Source: Apibacter adventoris
GTDB taxonomy: Bacteria > Bacteroidota > Bacteroidia > Flavobacteriales > Weeksellaceae
Reading direction: 5' to 3'
DNA length: 64,000 bases
NCBI RefSeq assembly: GCF_002964975.1
Contig: NZ_PSZM01000045.1
Location: forward strand, 124,001-188,000
In this document: piece after piece, positions 35,810 to 46,852 of the stretch
How positions within the stretch are numbered: the first letter of the stretch is position 1
Layout: each line of letters begins with the position of its first letter
Notes under the pieces: generated by a model
The model's database searches: none
Seen by the model: the letters and a program-made list of their open reading frames with translations, nothing else
What the model was told of the DNA's origin: nothing
Program-made: the position numbers and the translations under genes

Positions 35810-37462
35810 TTAATCTTTCATATCTTTATATGCGTTGATTAATCCGTTGGTAGAAGAATCATGTGATGATATATATTTTTCATCCATTAATTCAGGTAAT
35901 ACTTTATTAGCCAATTGTTTTCCTAATTCAACACCCCATTGATCAAAACTAAAAATATTCCAAATAACACCTTGTACAAATATTTTATGTTCATAAAGGG
36001 CAATTAATTCACCCAATAATTTAGGGGTCAATATTTTATATAAAAAAGAATTAGTCGGGCGATTTCCTTCAAATATTTTATAGTTTTTTAATTTTTGGAT
36101 TTCTTCTTCAGTCTTTCCTTGTTCTTTTAATTCAGCTATTACCTGTTCTTCATTTTTTCCAAAAGCTAGAGCTTCAGTTTGTGCGAAAAAATTTGATATT
36201 AATTTAACATGATGATCTGAAACTTTATTTAATGTATTAGCCCCAGCAAAAAAATCGCAAGGAATCAATTTTTTTCCTTGATGTATTAATTGATAAAATG
36301 CATGTTGACCGTTAGTGCCGGGTTCTCCCCATATTATGGGACCTGTTTGATAATTTACTTTTTGTCTATTTCTATCAATATATTTCCCATTAGATTCCAT
36401 ATCTCCTTGTTGGAAATAGGCAGCAAAACGGTGTAAATATTGCTCATAAGGAAGTAATGATACACTTTCTGCTCTAAAAAAATTATTGTACCAAATTCCT
36501 AATAATGCTAAAATTACCGGAATATTTTCCTTAAAATCTGAATGTCTAAAATGTAAATCTGCTTCAAATCCTCCTTCTAATAATTGAGTAAAATTATCGT
36601 AGCCTATTCCTAAACAAATACTTAACCCAACTGCTGACCAAAGAGAATACCTGCCTCCTACCCAATCCCAAAACACGAACATATTTCTTTCATCTATTCC
36701 AAAATTTTTAACTGCTTCCTGATTTGTAGATAATGCAACAAAATGTTTAGCAACTTCTAATTCGGACTTAGCTGATTTTAAAAACCAATCTTTTGCTGTA
36801 TGTGCATTAGTCATGGTTTCCTGAGTGGTAAAGGTTTTAGAGGCTACAATAAACAGTGTGGTTTCAGGATTAAGCTGCTTCAATGTTTCTACAATATGAG
36901 TTCCATCAATATTAGATACAAAATGAAGATTTAATCTGGTCTTATAATATTTTAAGCCCTCTACTACCATTAAAGGTCCTAAATCCGATCCACCAATTCC
37001 TATGTTAACTACATCTGTAATCTTTTTGCCAGAATATCCTTTCCATTGTCCTGAAATTACAGATTCGGAAAATTTTTCCATTTGAGCTAAAACTTTATTG
37101 ATTTTTGGCATTACATCTTCCCCATCTACATATACTGGTGTATTTTTACGATTTCTTAATGCTGTATGCAGAACTGCTCTGTTTTCTGTTTCATTGATTT
37201 TATCTCCCGTAAATAATTTTTCTATAGCATCTTTTACTTTGGTTTCTTCTGCTAGTTTTAATAATAAATCCAAAGTTTTATCTTCTATTCTGTTTTTGGA
37301 ATAATCAAATACAATATCATTAAAGTGTATAGAATACTTTTTGAATCTTTGTGGGTCTTCTTTAAACCATTGTCGTAAATGTTTGTTTTGTATTTGTTTA
37401 TAATGTTCTTCTAATAACTTCCATGCTTGAGTTTCAGTAGGATTAATTTTTGGTAATGACAT
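35810..37462 (-). CDS. pgi: glucose-6-phosphate isomerase
   Basis: A 550-residue glycolytic enzyme. Signatures present: [22 protein letters not shown], the [16 protein letters not shown] phosphate-binding loop, [21 protein letters not shown], and [23 protein letters not shown] containing the catalytic Glu. The C-terminal Lys-containing [16 protein letters not shown] signature is complete. Length is typical. It is monocistronic, with a -7 element just upstream. Confidence 0.98.
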   Translation of the reverse strand: MSLPKINPTETQAWKLLEEHYKQIQNKHLRQWFKEDPQRFKKYSIHFNDIVFDYSKNRIEDKTLDLLLKLAEETKVKDAIEKLFTGDKINETENRAVLHTALRNRKNTPVYVDGEDVMPKINKVLAQMEKFSESVISGQWKGYSGKKITDVVNIGIGGSDLGPLMVVEGLKYYKTRLNLHFVSNIDGTHIVETLKQLNPETTLFIVASKTFTTQETMTNAHTAKDWFLKSAKSELEVAKHFVALSTNQEAVKNFGIDERNMFVFWDWVGGRYSLWSAVGLSICLGIGYDNFTQLLEGGFEADLHFRHSDFKENIPVILALLGIWYNNFFRAESVSLLPYEQYLHRFAAYFQQGDMESNGKYIDRNRQKVNYQTGPIIWGEPGTNGQHAFYQLIHQGKKLIPCDFFAGANTLNKVSDHHVKLISNFFAQTEALAFGKNEEQVIAELKEQGKTEEEIQKLKNYKIFEGNRPTNSFLYKILTPKLLGELIALYEHKIFVQGVIWNIFSFDQWGVELGKQLANKVLPELMDEKYISSHDSSTNGLINAYKDMKD

Positions 37463-37483
37463 TTTTATTTTTTTTTAGCTAAA

Positions 37484-37491
37484 CAAAGTTA
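37484..37491 (-). promoter_or_regulatory. -7 promoter element (TAACTTTG) of pgi
   Basis: Exact minus-strand TAnnTTTG, 22 bases upstream of the pgi start. Confidence 0.5.
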
Positions 37492-37516
37492 CTTATTTAT
37501 CTTGTTTTATCAAATA

Positions 37517-37548
37517 AAAAAAACCTTTGAATTATCAAAGGTTTTTTT
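37517..37548 (-). terminator. intrinsic terminator of the outer-membrane barrel pair
   Basis: A 14-bp stem (37517-37530 with 37535-37548) around an ATTA loop, CCTTTGA/TCAAAGG in the centre and a run of A (T on the minus strand) at its outer end. Confidence 0.85.
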
Positions 37549-37570
37549 CAATATTTTAAATATTTGTTTT

Positions 37571-38218
37571 TTAAAAACTAAATTTTTTGGTAACTCCAAC
37601 TTTGATGGATTTACCAAAATTAAAATCAAAATCTTTGGATTTAGAGTAGTTTTTATAATCACTTGCTATATTGGTTTTTGTATCATTCCATTCAACTCCT
37701 CCAAATGAAACATTTAATCCAAAATTGTTTTTAAAATTTATAAACAAAGCAGGAACAAAATCTATATAATATCCATATACTCTTTTTCTTTCAGATGGAG
37801 TATCAGAAGTTAACCCAGTAGAATAATCTCTTTCTGTAACATCCGATCTAGTTTGTTGATAACCTGCACCTAAATCTCCGTAAATTCCAAATGTTTCACT
37901 AAAGGGATGATAATAACGTACAAACCCTCCCACTTTTGTAGTGTAATCTTTAGTTTTATTTTTAACTGTAACTAATGAAGCATCTGTTGTTTTTTCTGAA
38001 GATTCACTATAGCTCAAGCTTGTTTTTGCTCCTACAAACCAATTATCAGCTACTTCATAGGCTATAATAGGAGAAAAAGTATATTTATTGGCTTTATCAT
38101 TATCAAAACCATTAACTCTTTTATAACTGAAATCTGTTCCCAAAAGAATAGAATTCTTCTGAGCATTAACAGACATCACCCCTAAAAGAGCAAAGGTTGC
38201 TAGTATTATTTTTTTCAT
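37571..38218 (-). CDS. outer-membrane beta-barrel protein, copy 2 (OMP_b-brl type)
   Basis: A 215-residue protein with signal peptide MKKIILATFALLGVMSVNAQ and an eight-stranded barrel pattern of alternating residues (GAKTSLSYS, VGGFVRYYHPFSETFGIYGDLGAGYQQ, PALFINFKNNFGLNVSFGGVEW), ending in KKFSF. It is paralogous to the next upstream gene, with which it shares the phrases FAIYGDLGAG and PALFINFKNNFGLN. Function is unknown; small porin-like barrels of this kind are abundant in Flavobacteriia. Confidence 0.85.
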   Translation of the reverse strand: MKKIILATFALLGVMSVNAQKNSILLGTDFSYKRVNGFDNDKANKYTFSPIIAYEVADNWFVGAKTSLSYSESSEKTTDASLVTVKNKTKDYTTKVGGFVRYYHPFSETFGIYGDLGAGYQQTRSDVTERDYSTGLTSDTPSERKRVYGYYIDFVPALFINFKNNFGLNVSFGGVEWNDTKTNIASDYKNYSKSKDFDFNFGKSIKVGVTKKFSF

Positions 38219-38275
38219 TGTAAATCTTTTTAATTAAAAATTTCGTTTAGATTCTTTTGTTAATAAATTTTGATA

Positions 38276-38887
38276 TTATAACGCAAAGTTTTTAGAAATA
38301 CCAATATTAAATGCATTACCAAAAGTTACATCCACACCATTTGATTTACTGTCTGATTTCTTTTCTTTTAAATGATTATATTCTATTCCTCCAATGCTGA
38401 AATTTAATCCAAAATTGTTTTTAAAGTTGATAAATAATGCGGGTTTAAAACCTATATAAAAACCATCTGCTTTTTGTTCATAATTCACAGACGCATTCTC
38501 ATATTTACCTTTAGTTTTAGTTTCTTGCCATCCAGCTCCTAAATCGCCATAAATAGCAAAAGTTTCACTTAAAGGCTGTGTGTAACGTATAAAACCACCA
38601 ATTTTTGTAGTTTTTAAGTCACCACTAGTTAAGAATAACTTATCAAGTTGATTTTTGTCTAAGTCTGATTTTTGAAAGGAAACTTGGGCTGCGATCGTAA
38701 AATGATCTGAAAACTGATAACCTAAGTATGGAGACCAATCATAAGAATCTACTTTATCTTTTGATCCTCCAGTCTTGTTTTCAGTATGGCTGTAACCTAC
38801 ATTACCTCCTAATAGAATACTGTTTTTTTGAGCATTCATAGTTGTTAATCCAAAAACTACTGCTGCTAACAATACTAACTTTTTCAT
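38276..38887 (-). CDS. outer-membrane beta-barrel protein, copy 1 (OMP_b-brl type)
   Basis: A 203-residue protein with signal peptide MKKLVLLAAVVFGLTTMNAQ and barrel segments YLGYQFSDHFTIAAQVSFQ, KIGGFIRYTQPLSETFAIYG and GFKPALFINFKNNFGLNFSI. The two genes are 57 bases apart in one transcription unit and come from tandem duplication; the loop sequences have diverged more than the strands. Confidence 0.85.
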   Translation of the reverse strand: MKKLVLLAAVVFGLTTMNAQKNSILLGGNVGYSHTENKTGGSKDKVDSYDWSPYLGYQFSDHFTIAAQVSFQKSDLDKNQLDKLFLTSGDLKTTKIGGFIRYTQPLSETFAIYGDLGAGWQETKTKGKYENASVNYEQKADGFYIGFKPALFINFKNNFGLNFSIGGIEYNHLKEKKSDSKSNGVDVTFGNAFNIGISKNFAL

Positions 38888-38969
38888 AATTTTCTCTTTT
38901 TATAAAATAATTTAATTCTAAAAATTTAAATAACTAATCCCTTTTGTTTTATTTAATTAAAAAAGGGTA

Positions 38970-38977
38970 CAAATTTA
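38970..38977 (-). promoter_or_regulatory. -7 promoter element (TAAATTTG) of the barrel pair
   Basis: Exact minus-strand TAnnTTTG, about 83 bases upstream of the first barrel gene. Confidence 0.4.
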
Positions 38978-39352
38978 ATTTACTATTAGTTTTGTTAATA
39001 CTATCATAAATATCGTGCCAAAAATTAACACTTTTTTACAGGTTAATAAGTTTATATTTAGTATTTTTATTTATAATTTATTAAAATACTAATTAAAAAA
39101 ACTAATAATACTTTTGTTTCTTCTATTTCAATTTAAAAATTATTTTTATAAACTTATTACATTTTTACTTATTTCTTAATAAAAATGTAAACCTTGTTTA
39201 TAATAAAACTTGATATAAAAAATTAAATTTAAATTTTGTTTACTTATAAAATATAAATTTTAATAATTTATAATATTAAAATCTAATCAAATATTTTTAA
39301 GCTTTGCAAAAGTAATAAAAAAAATCAATATAATATACTATATATAAAAAAT
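38978..39352. other. gene-free AT-rich stretch
   Basis: About 375 bases of very AT-rich sequence between the barrel promoter and the dnaK terminator. No ORF, repeat or structured RNA supported. Confidence 0.5.
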
Positions 39353-39393
39353 AAAAAGCAATTTGAATATTATGATTATCCAAACTGCTTTTT
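39353..39393 (-). terminator. intrinsic terminator of dnaK
   Basis: AAAAAGCAATTTG (39353-39365) and CAAACTGCTTTTT (39381-39393) pair with one mismatch and a 15-base loop, about 20 bases past the dnaK stop. Confidence 0.7.
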
Positions 39394-39412
39394 TATTATA
39401 ATAAATTTACAT

Positions 39413-41770
<2,358 letters not shown>

Positions 41771-41778
41771 TACATTTG
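41771..41778 (+). promoter_or_regulatory. -7 promoter element (TACATTTG) of the protease gene
   Basis: Exact TAnnTTTG 25 bases before the ATG at 41804. Confidence 0.5.
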
Positions 41779-41803
41779 TAAAATAACCAAATAAAATTTA
41801 TAT

Positions 41804-43015
41804 ATGAAAAATTACATTTACTTACTATTTATCTTTTCTTCATTTCTTTTATTATCATGTAACAATGAAGATTCATTAAGCCCTGATATTACACCTAGTA
41901 AAGGATTGAATACGAAAGAAAATTTTTGTCTTGATGCTTATTTACCTGAAGAGGTTGACTCCATTTATACGGGAATCACTACAAATGCAGCTTTACTTAA
42001 ATCTAAAAAATGGAATAATGGCCAGATAATTAAAATTAAATTTTTAAATGGAACTCCTTTTTTACAAAGTAAAGTAAAACAATTTGCTGAAGAATGGCTA
42101 AAATATGCTAATTTGAAATTCCAATATGTAGATTCTAATCAAAATGCAGATATAAGAATAAATTTTGATAATAGTGGAGGTTCCTGGTCCTACTTAGGTA
42201 CAGATTGTAATCGAATTAGTCACAATCAACCATCCATGAATTTTGGCTGGTTTACAAATTTTACTTCGGATACAGAATTTTCAAGAGTAATTATTCATGA
42301 ATTTGGACATGCTTTAGGTCTTATTCATGAACATCAAAGTCCTGCTTCAAATATACAATGGAACAAGTCTAAAGTATATGAATATTATGGTGGAGCTCCT
42401 AATTACTGGAATCATGATGAAGTAGATAACAATATTTTTTATAAATATAGTTCTACAGTCACTAATTATTCTGCTTTTGACAGTAAATCAATTATGCTTT
42501 ACTCTTTTCCATCATCTTTTACTTTAAATGGTTGGTCAAGTGGATGGAATACGGTTTTATCTCAAACTGATAAAAATTTTATAGCTAAAGAATATCCTGG
42601 TAAAACAATAATAAAAACAAATAATCTTTATAGATATAATATTAATGGTCAACATTTTTATACTTCCAATTATGCTGAATTAGGTAATAATTACTATGAA
42701 AGTATCTTAGGTAAAATTTATAGTTCTCAAATTTCTAATACTTATCCTATTTATAGGTACTTTAATACTATCAATGGTGACCGTTTGTCTACCTTAAATT
42801 GGAATGAATTAAGAAATGGTGGACAAGATGGCTGGAAATATGAAGGAATAAGTGGTTATGCTTATAATATACAACAACCTAATACTATTCCCATTTATCG
42901 CTATTTTAAAAGTACAAATAAACCTGATCATTTTTTCACTACTAGTAACATTGAAGTTTCTGGTGGAAAATTTGGATATAAATATGAAGGTATAGCTTTT
43001 TATGTTTTAAGATAA
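41804..43015 (+). CDS. secreted astacin-like zinc metalloprotease lipoprotein with DUF5648-like C-terminus
   Basis: A 403-residue lipoprotein: signal peptide with lipobox LLLSC (Cys19). The catalytic domain (about 55-255) has the zinc motif HEFGHALGLIHEHQSP, with zinc His165, His169 and His175 and the general base Glu166, and a Met-turn SIMLYSFPS near Met231. The HEHxS tail of the motif is the astacin (M12A) form, as in flavastacin. Residues about 265-403 carry repeats of the type YRYxxxxxxHFYTSN... and YKYEGIAFYV, which match the DUF5648 beta-trefoil-like module seen in secreted bacterial proteins. Lipid anchoring suggests display on the cell surface or periplasm; host or diet proteins may be the substrate. 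Confidence 0.88.
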   Translation: MKNYIYLLFIFSSFLLLSCNNEDSLSPDITPSKGLNTKENFCLDAYLPEEVDSIYTGITTNAALLKSKKWNNGQIIKIKFLNGTPFLQSKVKQFAEEWLKYANLKFQYVDSNQNADIRINFDNSGGSWSYLGTDCNRISHNQPSMNFGWFTNFTSDTEFSRVIIHEFGHALGLIHEHQSPASNIQWNKSKVYEYYGGAPNYWNHDEVDNNIFYKYSSTVTNYSAFDSKSIMLYSFPSSFTLNGWSSGWNTVLSQTDKNFIAKEYPGKTIIKTNNLYRYNINGQHFYTSNYAELGNNYYESILGKIYSSQISNTYPIYRYFNTINGDRLSTLNWNELRNGGQDGWKYEGISGYAYNIQQPNTIPIYRYFKSTNKPDHFFTTSNIEVSGGKFGYKYEGIAFYVLR

Positions 43016-43030
43016 AAGTATGTATTTATT

Positions 43031-43070
43031 ATAAAAAAGAGAGCTATTAATTAATAGCTCTCTTTTTTAT
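43031..43070. terminator. bidirectional terminator between the protease gene and prfC
   Basis: A perfect 40-base palindrome: ATAAAAAAGAGAGCTATTAA (43031-43050) and its exact reverse complement at 43051-43070, giving T runs on both strands between two convergent genes. Confidence 0.9.
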
Positions 43071-43085
43071 ATTATTCTAATATAA

Positions 43086-44678
43086 TTAAAACTCATTGGT
43101 AAAATGTAGCTTTACTGATGGATATTTTTCCTGAGTCATAGTAATACTAAAAGCAGAATCTGCTAAAAACACTAATTGTCCAAATTTATCTTTTGCTAAA
43201 AATTTTTGTTTTACTCTTTTGAATTCTAAAAATTCGGGAGATTTTTCATCTTCAGCTTCTACCCAACAAGCCTTGTGAACATTGCTTGTTTCATAACTAC
43301 ATTTGGCAGAATATTCATGTTCTAAACGATATTGAATTACTTCAAATTGCAGAGCACCTACTGTTCCTATAATTTTACGATTATTTATTTCCAAAGTAAA
43401 TAGTTGAGCTACGCCTTCATCCATTAATTGATCTATTCCTTTTGCCAACTGTTTAGCTTTCATAGGATCTTCATTATTTATATATCTGAAATGCTCGGGT
43501 GAAAAAGAAGGTATTCCTTTAAAGTTTAATTTTTCACCTTCCGTTAACGTGTCTCCAATTCTAAAATTTCCAGTATCATGTAATCCAACAATATCTCCAG
43601 GAAAACTTTCTTCTACTACTTCTTTTTTATCAGCAAAAAAAGCTGCTGGGCTACTAAACTTTAATATTTTATTTTGTCTAACATGTAAATAATTTGTATT
43701 TCTTTTGAAAGTGCCTGAAACCACTTTTACAAAAGCTAATCTATCTCTATGTTTAGGATCCATATTGGCATGTATTTTAAATACAAATCCGGTAAACGAT
43801 TTTTCCTCGGGCTTTACTAATCTTATATCACTCATCTTTGGTAAAGGATTAGGTGCTATTTCTACAAAGGCATCTAATAATTCCTGTACACCAAAATTAT
43901 TTAATGCTGAACCAAAAAATACAGGTTGTAAAGTTCCTTCTAAATATTCTTCCTTAGAAAATTCAGGATATACTGAGGCTATCAACTCTTGCTCTGCTCT
44001 TAATGCTTCTGAGGCTTGACCACCTATTAGAGTTTCTAATTCAGTGTTATATATATCATCAATATTTATGCTATCTCCTACTTTTTGTTTTTTTTCTTCT
44101 GTAAAAAATTTAAGTTTATTTTCCCACATGTTATAAATACCCTGAAAATCCAGTCCCATTCCTATAGGCCAAGAAAGAGGTGTTACTCTTAATTTTAGTT
44201 TCTGTTCTACTTCATCTAGTAAATCAAAAGCATCTTTTCCCTCTCTGTCTAATTTATTTATAAAAACTAACATAGGAATATTCCTCATTCTACAAACTTC
44301 AACTAATTTCTCGGTCTGTTCTTCTACTCCTTTTGCTACATCTATTACTACAATAACTGAATCTACAGCAGTTAAAGTTCTATAAGTATCCTCAGCAAAG
44401 TCTTTGTGCCCAGGTGTATCCAAAATATTTATTTTTTTGCCTTTATATTCAAAAGCTAATACTGAAGTAGCAACAGATATCCCTCTTTGTCTTTCAATTT
44501 CCATAAAATCTGAAGTTGCTCCTTTTTTAATTTTATTGCTTTTTACTGCTCCTGCTTCTTGAATTGCTCCCCCAAAAAGCAAAAGTTTTTCTGTAAGTGT
44601 AGTCTTTCCCGCATCAGGATGGGAAATAATACCAAAGGTTTTTCGTCTTCCTATTTCTTTTTCTAAATGAGTACTCAT
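43086..44678 (-). CDS. prfC: peptide chain release factor 3
   Basis: A 530-residue translational GTPase that recycles RF1 and RF2. G1 is GIISHPDAGKTTLTEK, the switch region holds FMEIERQRGISVATS, G3 is ILDTPGHKDFAEDTYRT, and G4 is VFINKLDREGKD. The RF3-specific FFGSALNNFGVQELLDAFVEIAP and the C-terminal domain (GALQFEVIQYRLEHEY) distinguish it from EF-G. It is monocistronic with an exact -7 element upstream. Confidence 0.97.
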   Translation of the reverse strand: MSTHLEKEIGRRKTFGIISHPDAGKTTLTEKLLLFGGAIQEAGAVKSNKIKKGATSDFMEIERQRGISVATSVLAFEYKGKKINILDTPGHKDFAEDTYRTLTAVDSVIVVIDVAKGVEEQTEKLVEVCRMRNIPMLVFINKLDREGKDAFDLLDEVEQKLKLRVTPLSWPIGMGLDFQGIYNMWENKLKFFTEEKKQKVGDSINIDDIYNTELETLIGGQASEALRAEQELIASVYPEFSKEEYLEGTLQPVFFGSALNNFGVQELLDAFVEIAPNPLPKMSDIRLVKPEEKSFTGFVFKIHANMDPKHRDRLAFVKVVSGTFKRNTNYLHVRQNKILKFSSPAAFFADKKEVVEESFPGDIVGLHDTGNFRIGDTLTEGEKLNFKGIPSFSPEHFRYINNEDPMKAKQLAKGIDQLMDEGVAQLFTLEINNRKIIGTVGALQFEVIQYRLEHEYSAKCSYETSNVHKACWVEAEDEKSPEFLEFKRVKQKFLAKDKFGQLVFLADSAFSITMTQEKYPSVKLHFTNEF

Positions 44679-44710
44679 ATTGTATCTAACTTAATATCGA
44701 AAAATGATTA

Positions 44711-44718
44711 CAAATATA
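44711..44718 (-). promoter_or_regulatory. -7 promoter element (TATATTTG) of prfC
   Basis: Exact minus-strand TAnnTTTG, 33 bases upstream of the prfC start. Confidence 0.5.
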
Positions 44719-44945
44719 GGATATTTTAATGCATACTTATTTTTGCTTATGTATTTGTTTCATTTATATATAGTTAATAAAATAATTTTAATTTATCTAT
44801 AATTATTTTTACAAGTATAAAATGAAAAACATTTTTTATTTATATGATTAATTTATTGTTGTATCAATTATAAAAAAAGTAAATTTATTTTATCAAAATA
44901 ATGAATCTTTTTTTATGAATGATATTTATTTTTATTGAAAAATTA

Positions 44946-44953
44946 TACTTTTG
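44946..44953 (+). promoter_or_regulatory. -7 promoter element (TACTTTTG) of the nucleoid-associated protein gene
   Basis: Exact TAnnTTTG 25 bases before the ATG at 44978. Confidence 0.5.
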
Positions 44954-44977
44954 CTTTTTCAATTCTTATTCTGAATC

Positions 44978-46036
44978 ATGAATATTAATCTAAAAAATGC
45001 TATCATAACTCAACTTACATTACAGTCTGTAGGAAATAAGTTAAGGGAAGAAAAAAATATATATGCGGGGGATCTGTTTCATTTAACGGAAAGAGAAGAA
45101 GAAGACCTTCAACCTTTTTTTATGTCTGCATTTAAAAAAAGTTCAGAATATTATAAATTTACTCATTATACACAAGATGTAAATTTTAATGTTTTATATT
45201 CATTATGTAAAGATATATTTGAAGAAAAGTCTGATTTCGTCTCATTTTCAGATAGGGTTTTAGATCATTTATTTGAACGATCAAACCATCCTCAAATAAA
45301 AGCCGGAGAAATTTTCATTGCTTTGTTAGAGGAGATTGATATAGGGCTGGAATCTAAAATTAAGGGAATTGGTATTTTTAAACTAGAAAATAAAAATAAA
45401 TTTCTTCGATTTAAACATACAGATATTGTTGAATGTGCTATACAAAAAGGATATAGACTGGAATCTACTATAGATAAAGGTTGTTTAATACTCAATACTT
45501 TAAAGGAAGACGGATATTGTGTTTTAGTTCATGATGACACTCTGATTGAATCTGAATACTGGAAAAAATCATTTCTGGATGTAGAGTATATTAAAGATAA
45601 TGCTTACCAGACAAAAAATTACATTAATTTACTTTCCAATTTTTCTCAAGAAATAATTTTTGAAGAAAAGGGTAAAAAAATTCAAACAGAATTTATTGGC
45701 AATTGTTTACAAATTTTCAATTCTAATGAAACTATATCTGAAGATTTATTAGAAAAAGAATTATTGGAAAATTATGATATGGTAGATGAATTTAAATCCT
45801 ATAAAAAAGATTATGCAGAAAATTCTAATATTCAATTTTCAGAAATTTTCGATGTTTCTACCTTAGCTTTAAATAGGGAAAAGAAAAAAATAAAAGCAGA
45901 AATAAAGCTAGATACACATATACAAATTAAACTAGATATTAATAAACCAGAAAGTTCTGAAGATTTTTTGGAACAGGGATATGATGAAGAAAGAAAAATG
46001 TTTTATTATAAAATTTATTATAATAATGAACTTTAA
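44978..46036 (+). CDS. nucleoid-associated protein (NdpA/YejK-like)
   Basis: A 352-residue protein of the 37-kDa nucleoid-associated family: LTLQSVGNKLREEKNIYAGDLFHLTEREEEDLQPFF near the N-terminus, then GEIFIALLEEI and a conserved core (GIGIFKLENKNKFLRF; GCLILN). E. coli YejK binds nucleoid DNA and is otherwise poorly understood. It is not clearly in an operon with the phosphopantetheinyl transferase 99 bases downstream. Confidence 0.85.
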   Translation: MNINLKNAIITQLTLQSVGNKLREEKNIYAGDLFHLTEREEEDLQPFFMSAFKKSSEYYKFTHYTQDVNFNVLYSLCKDIFEEKSDFVSFSDRVLDHLFERSNHPQIKAGEIFIALLEEIDIGLESKIKGIGIFKLENKNKFLRFKHTDIVECAIQKGYRLESTIDKGCLILNTLKEDGYCVLVHDDTLIESEYWKKSFLDVEYIKDNAYQTKNYINLLSNFSQEIIFEEKGKKIQTEFIGNCLQIFNSNETISEDLLEKELLENYDMVDEFKSYKKDYAENSNIQFSEIFDVSTLALNREKKKIKAEIKLDTHIQIKLDINKPESSEDFLEQGYDEERKMFYYKIYYNNEL

Positions 46037-46135
46037 AATCTTTATTAGTTATAATATTTTCAATTTATTCTTTTTTTTATAACTAAAATTATTTTATTCA
46101 TATATTTACTCCATTTCTTACTTAAAAAATATTAG

Positions 46136-46765
46136 ATGCCAATTGTTGATTTTATAATTCCTGATTATTTTACAAGAATTGTTTCATGGAAAGTTAGTGA
46201 AACAACTGAAGAACTATTGAGAATACTAAATCTGAATAAAAAAAGACTAGCTACCTATGAATCCTTAACTCCTAAAAGAAAACGTGAGTATTTAGGATTA
46301 AGAGCCTGTTTAATGGCTTTAGGATTAGATAACAATGTACAATATACAACTGAAGGAAAACCTTTTATTGAAGGAACATATAATATATCTGTATCTCATT
46401 CACACGGTGTAGTCTGTGTAGGTGCTTCTTCTTTTAATATAGGGGTAGATATTGAACTGGAGAGGGATGAAAAAATAAATAATATAAAATATAAATTTAT
46501 TAGAAGTGATGAATTTACATACATTCCTGATGAATCTCAAAAAGACTATTATCATATTATATGGGGGATAAAGGAAGCTTTATATAAAATACATCAGGGA
46601 AACCTTTGGTCTTTTTTAAATCATTACAGAATTGAACCGTTTGAACTTAAAAGTGATAAACCCATTATTTGCTGGATTACGGATGACCATTCCAGTGTTA
46701 AATACTACGCCCATTATAAAAAGATTAATAATTATTACATGGCTTATGTATTAAATTATGAATAA
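46136..46765 (+). CDS. 4'-phosphopantetheinyl transferase superfamily protein
   Basis: A 209-residue Sfp-like enzyme. The magnesium site is GVDIE at 103-107 (Asp105, Glu107) and the second motif is WGIKEALYK at 143-151 with Glu147 and Lys151. EGKPFIEG and ISVSHSHGVV are also typical. It transfers phosphopantetheine from CoA to a Ser of carrier proteins. Its natural partner, AcpS-type fatty acid ACP or a secondary-metabolite carrier, is not evident here. Confidence 0.9.
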   Translation: MPIVDFIIPDYFTRIVSWKVSETTEELLRILNLNKKRLATYESLTPKRKREYLGLRACLMALGLDNNVQYTTEGKPFIEGTYNISVSHSHGVVCVGASSFNIGVDIELERDEKINNIKYKFIRSDEFTYIPDESQKDYYHIIWGIKEALYKIHQGNLWSFLNHYRIEPFELKSDKPIICWITDDHSSVKYYAHYKKINNYYMAYVLNYE

Positions 46766-46809
46766 ATAAATTTTTGAATATTTGCAATTCTATTTTAAAA
46801 CAATATCTA

Positions 46810-46817
46810 TATTTTTG
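46810..46817 (+). promoter_or_regulatory. -7 promoter element (TATTTTTG) of the fusion glycosyltransferase gene
   Basis: Exact TAnnTTTG 36 bases before the TTG start at 46853. Confidence 0.5.
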
Positions 46818-46852
46818 CAACGCGAAATAATTAATATATATTAAAAAGTCTT

